Assembly: GCA_022559985.1 (NCBI GenBank)
Contig: JAFJTR010000006.1
Coordinates: 248,001-312,000, forward strand
From: Parastagonospora avenae f. sp. tritici 18332-5
Taxonomy: Eukaryota; Ascomycota; Dothideomycetes; Pleosporales; Phaeosphaeriaceae
Reading direction: 5' to 3'
DNA length: 64,000 nucleotides
Shown: positions 10,804 to 22,035 of the stretch, in pieces
Position numbering within the stretch: position 1 is the stretch's first letter
How the letters are laid out: every line of letters begins with the position of its first letter
Program-made: the position numbers and the translations under genes
Notes under the pieces: model-generated
The model's database searches: none
Seen by the model: only the letters and a program-made list of their open reading frames with translations
What the model was told of the DNA's origin: nothing

Positions 10804-11485
10804 ATGAAGTCCTTCACTGCTGTCGCCGCTGTGCTCTTCGCCAGCGCCGTATCTGCGTAAGTAACTTATTACTTCATTATCACATCTCTTTCAGTTGAGT
10901 GTCGCATGTTCAACATGAATTCACTCCGCGTTGAGCACTGTGGATGTACTTTGATGTCTTCTCAACATTGGCTCTGCACACGTGCGTTCAACTCATTTTG
11001 AGTTGAGCGTTGCGCATGCATTGTCCAAAGTAGGTTTCTCATGTCGCCTTTTCTTGCGAGTACTGCAAATGTACAACCATCTCGTTGTTCCTTTTTTCTG
11101 CAATTCTAACTAAAATGCAACCCTATTGCCAAATAACACAATTATTCCAAAACACCGATTTAACATCCCACTCAGACAATACAACGCCTCGACCCCCACC
11201 CCCACCGCCGCCATCTCCACCATCAAGATTACCCCGGCTTGCCCCTCTGCCCCTGCCGCCGACGTGCAAGTCACCCGCTCCGGCGTCGTCGTGCCTACCT
11301 GCGAGGCCGGCTCCGGCTCCAACGCCACCAAGCCCACCATTATGACGATGCCTGGATATGGCATGAAGCCCAGTGGCAGTGCCACGGCTAGCGGACCGCC
11401 AGCGCAGTTCACTGGTGCCGCCGAGGGATTGAGGATTGGTGGTGTTGCAGTTGTGCTTGGTGGACTCGCTGCGTTGGTCTTGTAG
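10804..11485 (+). CDS. Small GPI-anchored-type secreted protein
   Basis: Exon 10804-10856 encodes a signal peptide (MKSFTAVAAVLFASAVSA); a long intron 10857-11175 (319 nt, GTAAGT...CTCAG) is followed by exon 11176-11485. The split GC|A codon gives SAQYNAS, an ideal signal-peptidase site. The product has 120 residues: a Thr/Pro/Ser-rich mature region with two cysteines (PACPS, PTCEAG), an N-glycosylation site (GSNATK), and a C-terminus with small residues (FTGAAEG) followed by a hydrophobic tail (LRIGGVAVVLGGLAALVL), the layout of a GPI-attachment signal. It should be displayed on the plasma membrane or wall. No known domain. The second exon looks like an isolated frame starting at 11126, but the upstream signal exon makes a better gene. 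Confidence 0.75.
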
Positions 11486-13595
11486 ATTGAAATTTGAAGG
11501 AAGGGGAACGTGTTTGATACCTAATTTTGCTGAGGGTGATGGTGACGGTGGTTGCAATCATTGTATTGTTAGGCGGATGATAAGATATCTTGAAGCGCTG
11601 AATATGGTGGATATTAATTCTTATTGGATCCGAATCGAATTTCGACGATGATATACATTCCTCTGCTCTGTTGAATGTATTGTACATCATTACGCTATAT
11701 TTCATCACGTCTTTCGATACCATCCTGCTGCTGAGCCTAACTCTTGCCCACACAGTCCTGCAATTCGTCGAACCATCATCCAGGCCACGGCATCCAAGCA
11801 AACTCCACCAGTGCCCGTAAGAAGTATATGTTGAACGCCGACGATGAATATCCATTACCCTGTCTTCTACTGCCTTGAATGCATCTTGCTACTCAGCCCT
11901 ACACATGCAGCAGTCCAGAACGTACCCTCATCCATATCGCAATGTCTAAGTGAGCTCTGTCAACACACGCGGAACGCGTTCGTTCGGTCGCACTGAATCG
12001 CCGCCTCGTCTGCACCGTCATCGCACATCGCGTTGCCCACTCTCTCCCGCCAGCAGCTTCCTCAGCCCGACTCATGCCCGCAAAGCCCTGCAATCCAGAG
12101 CGCCCCATCCCCATCGTCTTTCCAGGCGAACTCGGTCAATGCACTTGTTCCGCACTTGTTCGCCCGCATCGACCACCTCTTAGTTCCCCAGCAACCCTAG
12201 AACCAATTTCCTCATATGCACACTACCCACACACTAAGACTATGGATAACTAGTTTCCAAATCACGATTTCTTCCGCTTTGGACATGACACAGCTGCGCT
12301 TGGAAGACATCGCTTCGGAGCGCTCGATGCTGAACCCAGCACTGTACATGGTCATTGTACGTCGCTTCAATTCGCAAGCTAGGTTATCGACTCGATGACC
12401 AGCAATCGGCAGTTCGTAGCGTGAAGTCTTAGGTTGATGGCAGTATCGGATGGTTTCCTCATCATGTCCATCACAAGCACCGTGTCGTCCAGGTCACTGC
12501 ATGCCCACAAATGTCCATCTCTTCCGCCATCGTGCCATGCGCCTTCGTATGGTAGTCACCACGGACCAGGCGGCAGAATAAGTCATGCCCGCCTTCCGCT
12601 GATTGCGACCTTCGAGGTAGCCTGTATACATTCAAAGACATCTACCATGTGCAATTAGTTGGAAGATGTATCTTGTAGCTGTATATATATCAAGCTCCCC
12701 CTCCCCCTTGAATTTTACACACGATAACTACACCTCTAAACACTATCAGCTCATGTGCAGACCGGGTACCAAGTTTTGCTATCTACCTGCCTACCGGTAA
12801 ATCTGCCAATCACAAATTCTGCTCCGGCATACGACATCGATGTCGAAATCGCGCAGCACTGCGTCTCTACCCCTTCATTGCAACAAGGCCCTAAGATATT
12901 GTAAATTGCTCATATACGTTAAGCCCCGCACATGGTCGAGCCAACGAACGTCTCTTGCCTTTGCCCATGAGTTCCACCGAGTAAATTGTATCGTGAACGA
13001 CATCGAAAGTGGATCTAGGGCTGCGCAACAATATTGTGCCTGTTCTTTGGTGAATAGTACATCATAACGATAGCCAAGGCTGTCTACATGTGGTTCTCGG
13101 AGTTTCTTAAGGGAATTTAGCCTGCCGGTGTGTAGGTACCGTAACTTGCTAGGTGGTCACTCGAGGATGTCGTAAGTTACGCGCAGAGCGAGCACGAATG
13201 ATTGTAGAACCTATACGGAGATGATATATATCATTGGCATTGATATTTCTACCACACCAGTGCGGTTCTATCTACACTATCAGCACCAGCAAAAATGCTG
13301 CTGAACAACCATACTATGCCCAGGCATTCCCTCCTCTTAGTGACCGAACCTCTCCCAATATCATATACACAGCCCAGGATATCCCAGTCCTAAATAAAAT
13401 ACAAGAAAGTCCGCAATTGGCGCCCGCATGACCCGCCAATGCACATGTGTTTCTTTGTACAAAAAAGGGCAAAAGAAGATCAATGTGCATGCTACGAGCA
13501 GATCCAGGACCAAGATTGCGCAAAATAGTAACGCCGCCCAAACGCCGCCTCATGCAATGTCGTTTCGAAAACAAGATGTACGCGCGCTCGCTCGA
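11486..13595. other. Gene-poor convergent region, about 2.1 kb
   Basis: Between the GPI-type gene and the 3' end of the GH17 gene I see no supportable gene on either strand. Open frames are short, Ser/His/Arg-rich and lack splice context, which is typical of non-coding GC-balanced DNA. No tRNA-like fold or repeat was recognised. Confidence 0.4.
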
Positions 13596-15698
13596 TTAAA
13601 ATGATGGTAGTGACTGTCCGGCACAGTCGGGAATCTTCAGACCGGGCTTGATGTTGCGATCAATGTCCATCAGACCCCATTTGTCTTCCCAATTTTTGCC
13701 GGGTGAGTTGTAACGGATCTTCCAAGGTTCATCGAATGCGGAAAACCTATCAACTGATTAGCACGGCGCGATAGATGAAGCCAAAGCAATTCAAATTACT
13801 CACCAAAAGTACTCGGTCCCGTTCTTCATACTGGGGCAAACCCAGTCCTCCATGAACTGGTTGAGCTCATCAACACCGGCCACGGAGCCTCCAGTGCACT
13901 TGTCAGCACCACCGCAGCTAGTACCGCCGCCCGAAGGCCAACCAACTTCAGCAATTACCTGCTTGATATTCTGGCTGCTTGCGGTCAGGGCGACATCGTG
14001 CGTGTTCCAGAAGTTCCAGGTCCAGCCAGCAGCTTGCTTAACATCAACTCCCGCGAAGAAAGGATGTACGTTGGACATGACAATATCGACCTTGGTAGCC
14101 ATGTCGCTGGTCCAGTTGTCGCCGAGATCTGCCATAGCTACAGGCAAGTCGCACTTGTGGGCAGTGATGTTTTTCCTGAAGTCTGATACGTGTCCAAGCA
14201 ACTCGGTCGCGCTCATGTCTTTGCGGTATAGGACCTCGTTACCGATGATGATGCCCTTGAAGTAGTCGCAGCCGTAGTCGTCGAGAATCGTCCATGTCTG
14301 GTCAATTTGTCGTTGCGTGGTGGTGTCGTTGCTGTCTAGCCAAACACCGAGCCAGATCTTCATGGTGTCCTTGATCTCGAGGCGTTCGATAGCGTGGATG
14401 AGCATCTGCGTCTGGTTGCAGTCGGTTCCGTACAATCGGACATTGTTTGTCAACTGTGACATGACGGCCATGTCACGGGTGATGTTGTTCTGCGAAGGTC
14501 CAACGTGCATGCAGTCGGGGTACTGGGAGTTGAGAGGAGTGTAATCCATGCCAGGGAACACCTTGTGCAGGTTTTGGTTGTTCATCAGCTTCTTAATTTC
14601 GTCCGAGTTGATACCGAGGTCGTTCTTGTTGTCGTTGGCAACATCGTTTGCAGACTGTGCGTTGCCATTCTTTCCGTTGTGACTGCCACCCTTGTTTAGT
14701 AGTGCGCCGAGCACACCACCGAGAATGGCGCCGAGCAGGATGACGGCGATGACGGCGATGGCAATCCACATCCTCTTCTTGCGCTTCCTGTGGTCAGCCT
14801 TTTGCCAGGCGGCCTTCTCTTGGAGGAGTTCTGGGTTGCTACTGTTGCTGCCGGCGATAGTAGGCACCGCATTGTATTTGCCGCTGTCGCCGCGTGTTGC
14901 GGCATATGCACCTCCAGCGGCGGCAGCAGCACCCACGCCAGCGACTCCAGCGTTTATCGAGGAACCTGGCGAGCCGTTGCGGCTGCCGTCTCGTGATGCG
15001 CCCATGGGCAAGAAAGAGCGTCGCTTGTTCTCCTTGGTCTGTGGCGAGTTGGGACCCATGCCCCAGTCATCGTCGTCGGCGACTTCGTTCGGGTTGATGG
15101 TGCCCATGTCGCGGGCAAGGTCGAGGTGCGTCGACGAGTAGCGGTTGTAGGGATTGTCTGAGTACGGCACACCCTGAGGTGCTGGGGGCCCGCTGTGCAT
15201 GGAGCTGCTGCTCGAATACATTCCCGCTGAGCCAGCCATAAGAGGTGCGCCAGAGCCGTAGGAGCGCTGGGAGTACATGGCTCGTGGCGGCGTGGGCTGG
15301 TCGTACGCGTGGTGGTCGCTGAAGGGCGTTGCTGGGACACCCATTGGACGTGCTTGAGGGCTTCCCCAACCATCGACGCCTCGCGATGCCTGCAGGCCGC
15401 TGTCTCTCTCGTTGCCATTGGCGACACCAACAGCGATGCCATTGATGCCTCCGCCAGCGGCCCGCTCGCTCAGGTTGTCGGAGCCGGGTGTCACGCCGGG
15501 CGTCGAGTAGTCGGAGTAGTTGTTAGGGTCAGCATACTGTCGCTGGCCATGTGCTTGTCGGAATTGGCTGTCGGGATGCATGCCTACAGGCTGGCGATGC
15601 GCGGGCGGTGGTGGCGGAACGTCGTCGCTGGCATCGTCAATGGGCGAGACGTCGCCGGGTGGGTTCCAGCGGCCTGGTGGTGGTTGCTGGTATGCCAT
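13596..15698 (-). CDS. btgC: GH17 glucan endo-1,3-beta-glucosidase, type II membrane protein (BtgC-like)
   Basis: Exons 15698-13804 and 13746-13596 (intron 57 nt, GTGAGT...GATAG) give 681 residues, close to the size I recall for fungal BtgC. The N-terminal 300 residues are a Pro/Ser/Gly-rich cytoplasmic region, followed by KKRMW and one membrane span (about 310-334) with no signal peptide, so the enzyme domain faces the wall. The GH17 domain has NVRLYGTDC near its start, the acid/base in IIGNEVLY (about E488) and the nucleophile in AEVGWPSGG (about E584). The last exon adds SAFDEPWK and WGLMD, both family hallmarks. It hydrolyses or remodels beta-1,3-glucan in the cell wall. The symbol rests on domain layout and length, not on a search. 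Confidence 0.9.
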
Positions 15699-17961
15699 TG
15701 CGGTGAGTGTGCGAGGTGCAGCGCGCAGAGAAGGCTGCGAGTGCGGGAGGAACGAAAGTTGGGCGACGCTGAAGGCCGGCGTGGTTGGCGGTGCGCCGCT
15801 CGCTGCACGGTGTGGATCTCGATGCGGAGACTATTGCCGGTCTTGATAGTGGTGCTACCACGGAAAGCGAGGCGGCGGCAGTGCGGGTGATGTCGCAATT
15901 TCACAGGCAGGGCGCAGGCAGCTCAAACGAAGGACGTATGTACAGCGCAAGCAATCGCGAATGGCAGAGCGTGGACGGGTGTGGAGAGTACAAACGGTCG
16001 AGAGGTGGAGGTTTTCCTGGTTGCAGCAACGGACCGGGTAGAGCGGTTGGTTGCGACTGCTAGTTGCTAGGGGCAGCTTAGCCCCGAAAGATGCCCAGGT
16101 GGGCTGGTGAATACGTCAGAACTAGCCCTAGAGACCAACAACATGTGGCCGCTGCCAACCTCTCCAGCACCTCAACAACCAGCCAGCAGCCAGTACTATT
16201 AGCGGCGGGGTCACTTCCTTCGAGCGCCGCGATGACACGACGACGATGGAGGGGCCATCCGGCTGCAGTGTCTTCTGCGGTGTTCGTTCAGCTGCTGTAC
16301 GCGGCGTGCGTCTTTCAATGTGCACTGCCCTGCTTTGCTTACGCCTGCCGTTGCCAAAAGCAGAAACCAAAGCCTTGGCCTTCTCGCCTGTGATGATGCA
16401 GCCGCGAAGGATGCAGGCCCACCCGTTGGGGGGCTCCATTATTCATTTGCCCTATCTATCGAAACTTGTCTGCCTTGATCATGCCAAATGCTGTCCTGCA
16501 CCGCGTCCTCTCTGACGTCGCAATGCTGTTCAAACGTTGTTTCACAACTGTGTTTGTGAAGACCATCGCGCCTTCTACTTGGAGCGCACTAGTCACTCCA
16601 CCCCTCATCGTTGCTATTTCTAGCAAGTCCGTCGTCAGCTTTCGCGGCGCCTTCCCAACACGAAGTGCCTGTACGCCGGTCTTCCTACAAGGCTTCGCAT
16701 CTTGCCACTGGTCCTCCACCCCCTCTCATCGTTACGATTATGCAGGGCCACTTGCGTTCTTCCTTTTGTCACTCTTGCGCCCCAGCCTTTCGGCCCTGCG
16801 CGACACCGAGTACAACCTTCCTCCGATCGTGAAACGCGTCACGACCGATCGACATCAGACGGGGTCGTGAAACAATGTGCAGCCCTACCTATTCCTAGCA
16901 TCCATGCCCATATTCCCTCATAATCTCATTGAATCGTATCTAAAGCAGAATCTCCCTTTCTTGTCGTCGATTTTGCCCGACCAGATTGGACTCTCGCGTA
17001 CCATCCTTCAGGATCAAAATCCTATCTCACCCTGTCACGTTCCTTTCTTCCTTCCTTCCCTTGTACAAATGCGCCCCTTACTGGATCGCACAAATGTCTT
17101 CCCGCATTCCGGGTATCATGTTGTGCGGGGCTTCCAGTCGAGCCGCATTTGACGACGTGCATCAACTCAGAGGGTCGTGTCACACACAATTAGTGACAAC
17201 GACCGTGTAGTCTACGATGACAATGTACACTCCGCCATGAGATCAACTTCATTCATTTTTGTCGACTAGCAATCCTCACGGCATCTCAAGGCCGTTTATC
17301 GCTGGCAACTCAAGGTATCATCACGAGTTGCAACCCGTCTGATGGTCAGTTGATGGTCAGTCCGGCCCTCATGATCTTTATATGAATACACGACATGAGT
17401 ACACGGCATCTGCTATTCCGCATTCCAACCAAGACCAGCTACACGACCATCATATACGTGGCTTCTCGATACATCGCTCTTTTGCATTGTAAAGTCCTGC
17501 CATCTAGCGTTGGCATTGCTGTCTGAACGACCAGTGTTTCGATACTCATTTAGATGACTGGAGTTTCTAGGCTTGAGGAAAATAGTTGCATCATTTGAGC
17601 CAGCCTTAACCATCATCCACTGGACTCCGTCAACAGTGCAAGAACATGCTAACTGATCTTCCATAATTCCCTCAAAGTCTCGAATGTACGAGATGCTGGA
17701 GCAGAATCTGGTTCGACATCAGACTAGAGCTGTCCAGCCAAATTCCAACCCGTTGGTTCTATCCGCGTAGTCGAAGCGTCAAAAGCGTAGTGTACCAAAT
17801 CCATCTTGACACATATTAACACAGTAGACATCTGGCTACTTAGTGCCTCAGTGACGATCCCTGAACCAAACTATCTCACCCGCGCGCCAAGCAGCACGCC
17901 TGCGGGGAAAGGAATGCTACACAACCGCCCCCTCCCAGAACGCCAAACTAAAACCACAACA
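15699..17961. other. Divergent intergenic region, about 2.3 kb
   Basis: It holds the promoter of the GH17 gene and of the F-box-like gene. A perfect short tandem (TGATGGTCAGT twice, near 17340-17361) is the only repeat seen. Several frames of 70-135 codons exist but have no start context, domain or splicing logic; one minus-strand frame is listed separately. Confidence 0.4.
17413..17664 (-). CDS. Doubtful 83-residue hypothetical frame
   Basis: An ATG-initiated minus-strand frame with a fairly protein-like composition (segments VDGVQWMMVKAG and ATIFLKPRNSSHL). No signal peptide, domain or clear promoter is seen and I do not recognise it. It may be a remnant or chance. It is listed because the composition is less biased than the other frames around it. 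Confidence 0.2.
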   Translation of the reverse strand: MEDQLACSCTVDGVQWMMVKAGSNDATIFLKPRNSSHLNEYRNTGRSDSNANARWQDFTMQKSDVSRSHVYDGRVAGLGWNAE

Positions 17962-18843
17962 ATGGACACACTACGCCGTGCGCTCTCCTTCCACCAAAGA
18001 AAAATGTCAAACAAACCGCTACCCCACAAGCCCAGGAAGGACTCGACGCAGCCATCTCCGCCGCCCAAATACGCACTACCCCATGCCATCCCGATCCAAC
18101 ACCCCGCTATCAAAAACCAGAGTAAATCCACCACACTCACAAACTTACCAACGGAGATCCTCCTCCAAATAACATTCCTCCTCCTCCCCGCCCTGCCCCC
18201 TCCCCTCTCCCCCTCCCGCTTCGACGGCCCCGAACGCATCGCCTACGTGCGCTCCGCCCGCCCTCTCCTCGCCCTCGCACTAACATGCCGGCGCCTCGCT
18301 CCCATCGCGCAGGAAGCCCTGCTACACACCGTCGTGCTCGGTGGCTTCGACGGGCTGCCTGCCATCGTCGCGCTGGTGCGCTTTCTCCTGCACCGCCCGG
18401 ATATGCGCGTGCATGTGAAGCACCTACGTCTGGGCCTGCCGCCGGAGCGATGTTTGTACTTCAAGAGCGAGCGGGACAGGAGGGGGGAGAGGGTTAGTGC
18501 GCGGGGATTCGGGAGTGTTCCATACGCACTCTGGGATGCAGTATTCAGTATTGTTGAGCAAGCGAGTGTGGCAGCGAGTGTAAGAGAAGCGTGGAAGAGG
18601 GAATTGAAGACGAATTATGCAAGGCCGTTGTGCGGGGTTCTTGTGGTGCTGCTGGATGTTGGGGGCCTTTCGGTCGGGCATAGTTTGGGCATGGCAAGGA
18701 GGGAGAGTGTGTTGAGGGAGATGTTTGGGTGTGGGAGGGTGAGGGGGGAGGTGGATTTGAAGGGGGTAAAGGCGCTGAAGGGTCTGGAAGGGGGGAGAGG
18801 ACTGGTTTTGCCGGCGTTGGTGGATGGGAAGTCAAAGGGCTGA
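17962..18843 (+). CDS. F-box-like hypothetical protein
   Basis: Single exon, 293 residues, starting at MDTLRRALSFHQRK; an in-frame ATG at 17806 would add 52 residues of non-conserved-looking sequence, so the internal start, preceded by CAACA, is preferred. After a Pro/Lys-rich N-terminus, residues from about 60 read TNLPTEILLQITFLLLPAL and then LALALTCRRLAPIAQEAL, the LPxEIxxxI...TCRRL layout of a fungal F-box. The remainder is Leu/Gly/Arg-rich with no leucine-rich repeats recognised. It may be an SCF ubiquitin-ligase adaptor; substrate unknown. The 3' half is G-rich and the 5' half very C-rich, an odd composition shift within one frame. Confidence 0.6.
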   Translation: MDTLRRALSFHQRKMSNKPLPHKPRKDSTQPSPPPKYALPHAIPIQHPAIKNQSKSTTLTNLPTEILLQITFLLLPALPPPLSPSRFDGPERIAYVRSARPLLALALTCRRLAPIAQEALLHTVVLGGFDGLPAIVALVRFLLHRPDMRVHVKHLRLGLPPERCLYFKSERDRRGERVSARGFGSVPYALWDAVFSIVEQASVAASVREAWKRELKTNYARPLCGVLVVLLDVGGLSVGHSLGMARRESVLREMFGCGRVRGEVDLKGVKALKGLEGGRGLVLPALVDGKSKG

Positions 18844-19224
18844 TGCGTACCGTATTATTTGACTTTGAAGACTTACAGGCTAGCATACCTTGAAGGCATC
18901 CCTGGTAACGTTTTAGGTTCCCCTGTTGGTCTAACACCTGACAGCTAACTACCTCTGGACTTGGCCTAAAAGTTCTCAACGTTAGATAATACGGTAGTGA
19001 GATGCTCGTGTTAGGTTGGTGGATTCGATGTTGAGATTTGTTGAGATTGATTTCGATGATGTGAGGTTGACCGTGGTATCCATGTTAGATTGTTTCATTG
19101 ACGCGTACGGACGATTTGTACGAAACAACATCATTTCCCGAGCTGGACACAACGTCAATTGGTACTTAAAGACTCTCAATCATAAAATTGTTCAGAGCCA
19201 AGTTTCGACAAGCAGCGCTTCAAG
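18844..19224. other. Intergenic region
   Basis: About 380 nt with no gene; promoter of the following small secreted protein. No clear TATA box, only a TTAAAG element near 19168. Confidence 0.35.
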
Positions 19225-19711
19225 ATGTTCAAGCTCCTGGCTCTTTTGACGTTTTGCACGGCAGTCATCGCGACCCTGGACCCGGCGACGTCCAATTCCA
19301 AAGGCAAAGCTCCATCTGCTCCAGCATGTTCACGTATGTTATTTCCATCTCTTCATCTCTCATGCTATTAGCTGACGGTTTGCAGCCGTGAAGGTCAGTA
19401 AGGCAATTCAAGCCGCAGAATGCAGCCACAACACGCGCACCAAAGCCCAAACCTTCGCCGTATTCAAGCAGGATCACCAGTACGACAAGAACCACGGCGC
19501 TCCATACGGGACGTGTGAGGCGTACAACTGCATGCCAGGATCGAAAATGACCACTAGCACGGATTCGTGGACATTCTTCTGGGCGGCTGCGGGCGTGAAG
19601 GGAGATCAGGGTGGCGAAGGCGCAGGGTGCATCAAAAGTCCCAAGGACGGAACCTGTGGATGTGAGAACTCTGATGGAACGTTTGTGTATGGTGGGACGG
19701 ATTGCAAGTAG
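19225..19711 (+). CDS. Small secreted protein with eight cysteines (effector-like)
   Basis: Exons 19225-19333 and 19386-19711 (intron 52 nt, GTATGT...TTGCAG) give 144 residues. Residues 1-17 (MFKLLALLTFCTAVIAT) are a signal peptide. The mature chain has eight cysteines, in PACS, AECSHN, GTCEAYNC, AGCIKS, GTCGCEN and the C-terminal TDCK, an even number consistent with four disulfides, and Gly/Asp-rich loops (GVKGDQGGEGAG). The split codon C|CC joins ACS to PVKVSKA. No enzymatic motif is visible and I do not recognise a named family. Size, signal and cysteine pattern fit a secreted effector-like or extracellular structural protein. The first exon carries the whole secretion signal, so calling only the second frame would lose it. 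Confidence 0.75.
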
Positions 19712-20387
19712 CCTAGCCTAGCCGCATTCGGCTAAGATCACTTCAACAGGAGTCGGATAGCGACTTCCAACACAACATACCACCTCCGAACATGAACAAG
19801 TCTTGAGCCGCGATTCTCCACCGCCGCAATCGATGCAAACTTCTTTGCCGCCTAGCCGCTCCGTCCCAAGGTTGTGTTCCACATGCTAGCCAAGATCATC
19901 GAACGCCCGAAGAACAACACAAGCCCCTTTCCCTCTCCGCTCCAAGCACTGTGTTTCTACTGTGATAACATCCAGAACCAATGGCAATATTCCAGTTCGA
20001 CGGAGCGCATGTCACGTCCATTGAAAGTTCCCTTGGCACCAACGTCTAGTATGCTGATCCTGGTCGTGTCAAGTACCAAGCCATACGACAAGGCGGAACT
20101 CGGAACGGAGATTCGCTTGCAACCTTCTTGAAGTGACGAGGTCGCCAACGTTGCCAATATCCCAAGCACGAATTCCGGTGTCCAGTTTGAGGCGAGGTTG
20201 CTGATAGCAAGCGCCTTTCACTGATGAGATGAGGGGCGTTATCATCTTGGTGGCCACGGCGTGTGGTGTGGCTTGGAATCGGAGGTATAAGACACCCTGA
20301 GGCACACCACGCGATCTTTTCCAGTAACCTGGTTCTGTTGATCTGGTTCCACATTCAAGCGTTTACTTCGTCTGTTCTTTGATCATC
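19712..20387. other. Intergenic region, promoter of the SLC1 transporter
   Basis: About 675 nt, no gene. A TATAAG element is at 20286-20291. Nothing else recognised. Confidence 0.4.
20286..20291 (+). promoter_or_regulatory. TATA-like box of the SLC1 transporter
   Basis: TATAAG about 100 nt upstream of ATG 20388. Pattern evidence only. Confidence 0.35.
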
Positions 20388-21911
20388 ATGGGCGAAATCG
20401 AAGGATTCAGGGAGACTCAACGGCCGAGAGATGGGTCCACGAGCTCTCCTTCAAGTAGTGGAAAGACTGATATTCCTGCTGGACCTGGCATGCACACTGC
20501 TCAGCCTGAGAAGAAGACATTCTGGCAACGCGTGAAGGAGCCTGGTTCGGTATGGCAAATCATCTTTGCAGCGCTGCTGGCCATCGCCATTGGTCTCATC
20601 GTCACCACGCAAGTTGAAAACATCCATCCGGCCGCTATCGCCATCACTGCGATCCCAGGAACACTATGGCTTCGCGCTCTAAGAGCTGTCGGTACGTTTG
20701 CTCCCACCTTCTCTTGCACGGATGGAATACTAACATGACCAGTCCTCCCTATGATCGTGACTGCCATGATCATGGCTATCCAACGTCTCCGCGCCATGAC
20801 CCAAGGCGGTGGCAAAGCCGGGAAACTCGCTCGCTGGACCATCGGCTACTACGTCCTCACCACCATCATCGCTGTCGCGCATTCTTGCATCCTGGTCGGC
20901 CTCGTCTGGTCCAAGCTCATGCAAACTGTCAGCGGCGACCAACTCGAAGTTGCCGAGGATGACCAAGAGACCATCGACGAACGAAAAGATGTCGCCATCC
21001 ACGCCGTCGTCGTGGACATGTTCAACTCTCTCGTCCCGCAGAACATCGTCGATGCCCTGGCCACTGACAGCTTGCTCGCCGTCCTCGTCACAGCCGTTGT
21101 CATCGGCTATGTCATCAAGCCTGGCGGTGCACTCATGCGCGCCGTGGAGGAAGTCGAGGTGATGATTATGCGCATCATCACCGTGTTGATCTACCTCGCG
21201 CCCATTGGTGTCTTCTTCCTCATCATGCCCAATCTCTTCCGTCTCGACATTGCAGAGATTGGACTGAACTTGGGCGTCCTGATCGGCGGAACGCTCGTTG
21301 GCATGGTGTTGCACTTGTTCATCATCATACCTATTATCTTCTTCTGTTTCACCCGACAGAACCCATATACGCTATGGATGAGGTGTTCTCCTGCATGGAT
21401 TACTGCATGGGGAACTGCGTCGTCGGCGGCTACGCTGCCCGTCACTATCCGATGTGTCTTGGAACAAGGAGTACCGGTTACAGTCACCAAATTCGCCGTG
21501 CCGTTGGGCTGTCTTATCAACATGGACGGGACAGCCATCTACTTCCCCATCGTCGTCGTCTTCCTCGCAGCTACGCAAGGCATCACACTCAACGCTGCCG
21601 ACTACATTGTCGTCGTCTTGCTCTCTACGCTTGCTTCGATCGGCACGACGCCCATCCCGAGTTCCAGTCTCGTTCTCACGGTCATGATTGCCAGTAGCGT
21701 CGGCATCCCGATTACGGGCATGTATGCTGTTGTCGTGGCTATCGATTGGTTCCTCGACCGCTTCAGGACGGCGGTCAATGTCAGCTGCGACACGTTTGCC
21801 GCGGTTATTGTGACGAAAATCACGGGGATTACAGATGAGGAGGGCGAGGCGGAGGCTTACACCGAGGAGCTTAACAACGGACCGCAGCTGAGGGAGGATG
21901 TCAAGGTGTAG
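20388..21911 (+). CDS. Dicarboxylate/amino acid:cation symporter (SLC1/DAACS family)
   Basis: Exons 20388-20691 and 20743-21911 (intron 51 nt, GTACGT...GACCAG) give 490 residues; the join restores LRAVVLPMIVTAMI. The protein has the SLC1 fold signature: several hydrophobic spans, the serine-rich hairpin motif WGTASSAATLPVT, the NMDGT motif (CLINMDGTAIYFP), the second hairpin SIGTTPIPSSSLVLT and the transport helix DRFRTAVNVSCD. It should import C4-dicarboxylates or acidic/neutral amino acids at the plasma membrane using Na+ or H+. The position that is normally Gly in NVxGD is Cys here. The N-terminus (about 50 residues) is Ser/Pro-rich and cytosolic. Start ATG 20388 follows CATC and is preceded in frame only by non-ATG codons. 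Confidence 0.9.
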
Positions 21912-22035
21912 AAGACATGCTGTAAATTTAGTAAGCGACTGGTATTCTAAAATAACCTGCTTTTGCTCTTTAGAAATTGATGTATTGAACGTTTTTGCTG
22001 ATGCCGTTGAAGTTCGTGTATTGACTCGACATCCT

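Noticed and set aside
15309..15890. Plus-strand frame of 193 codons
   Set aside because: Antisense to the disordered N-terminus of the GH17 protein; no domain or splice logic.
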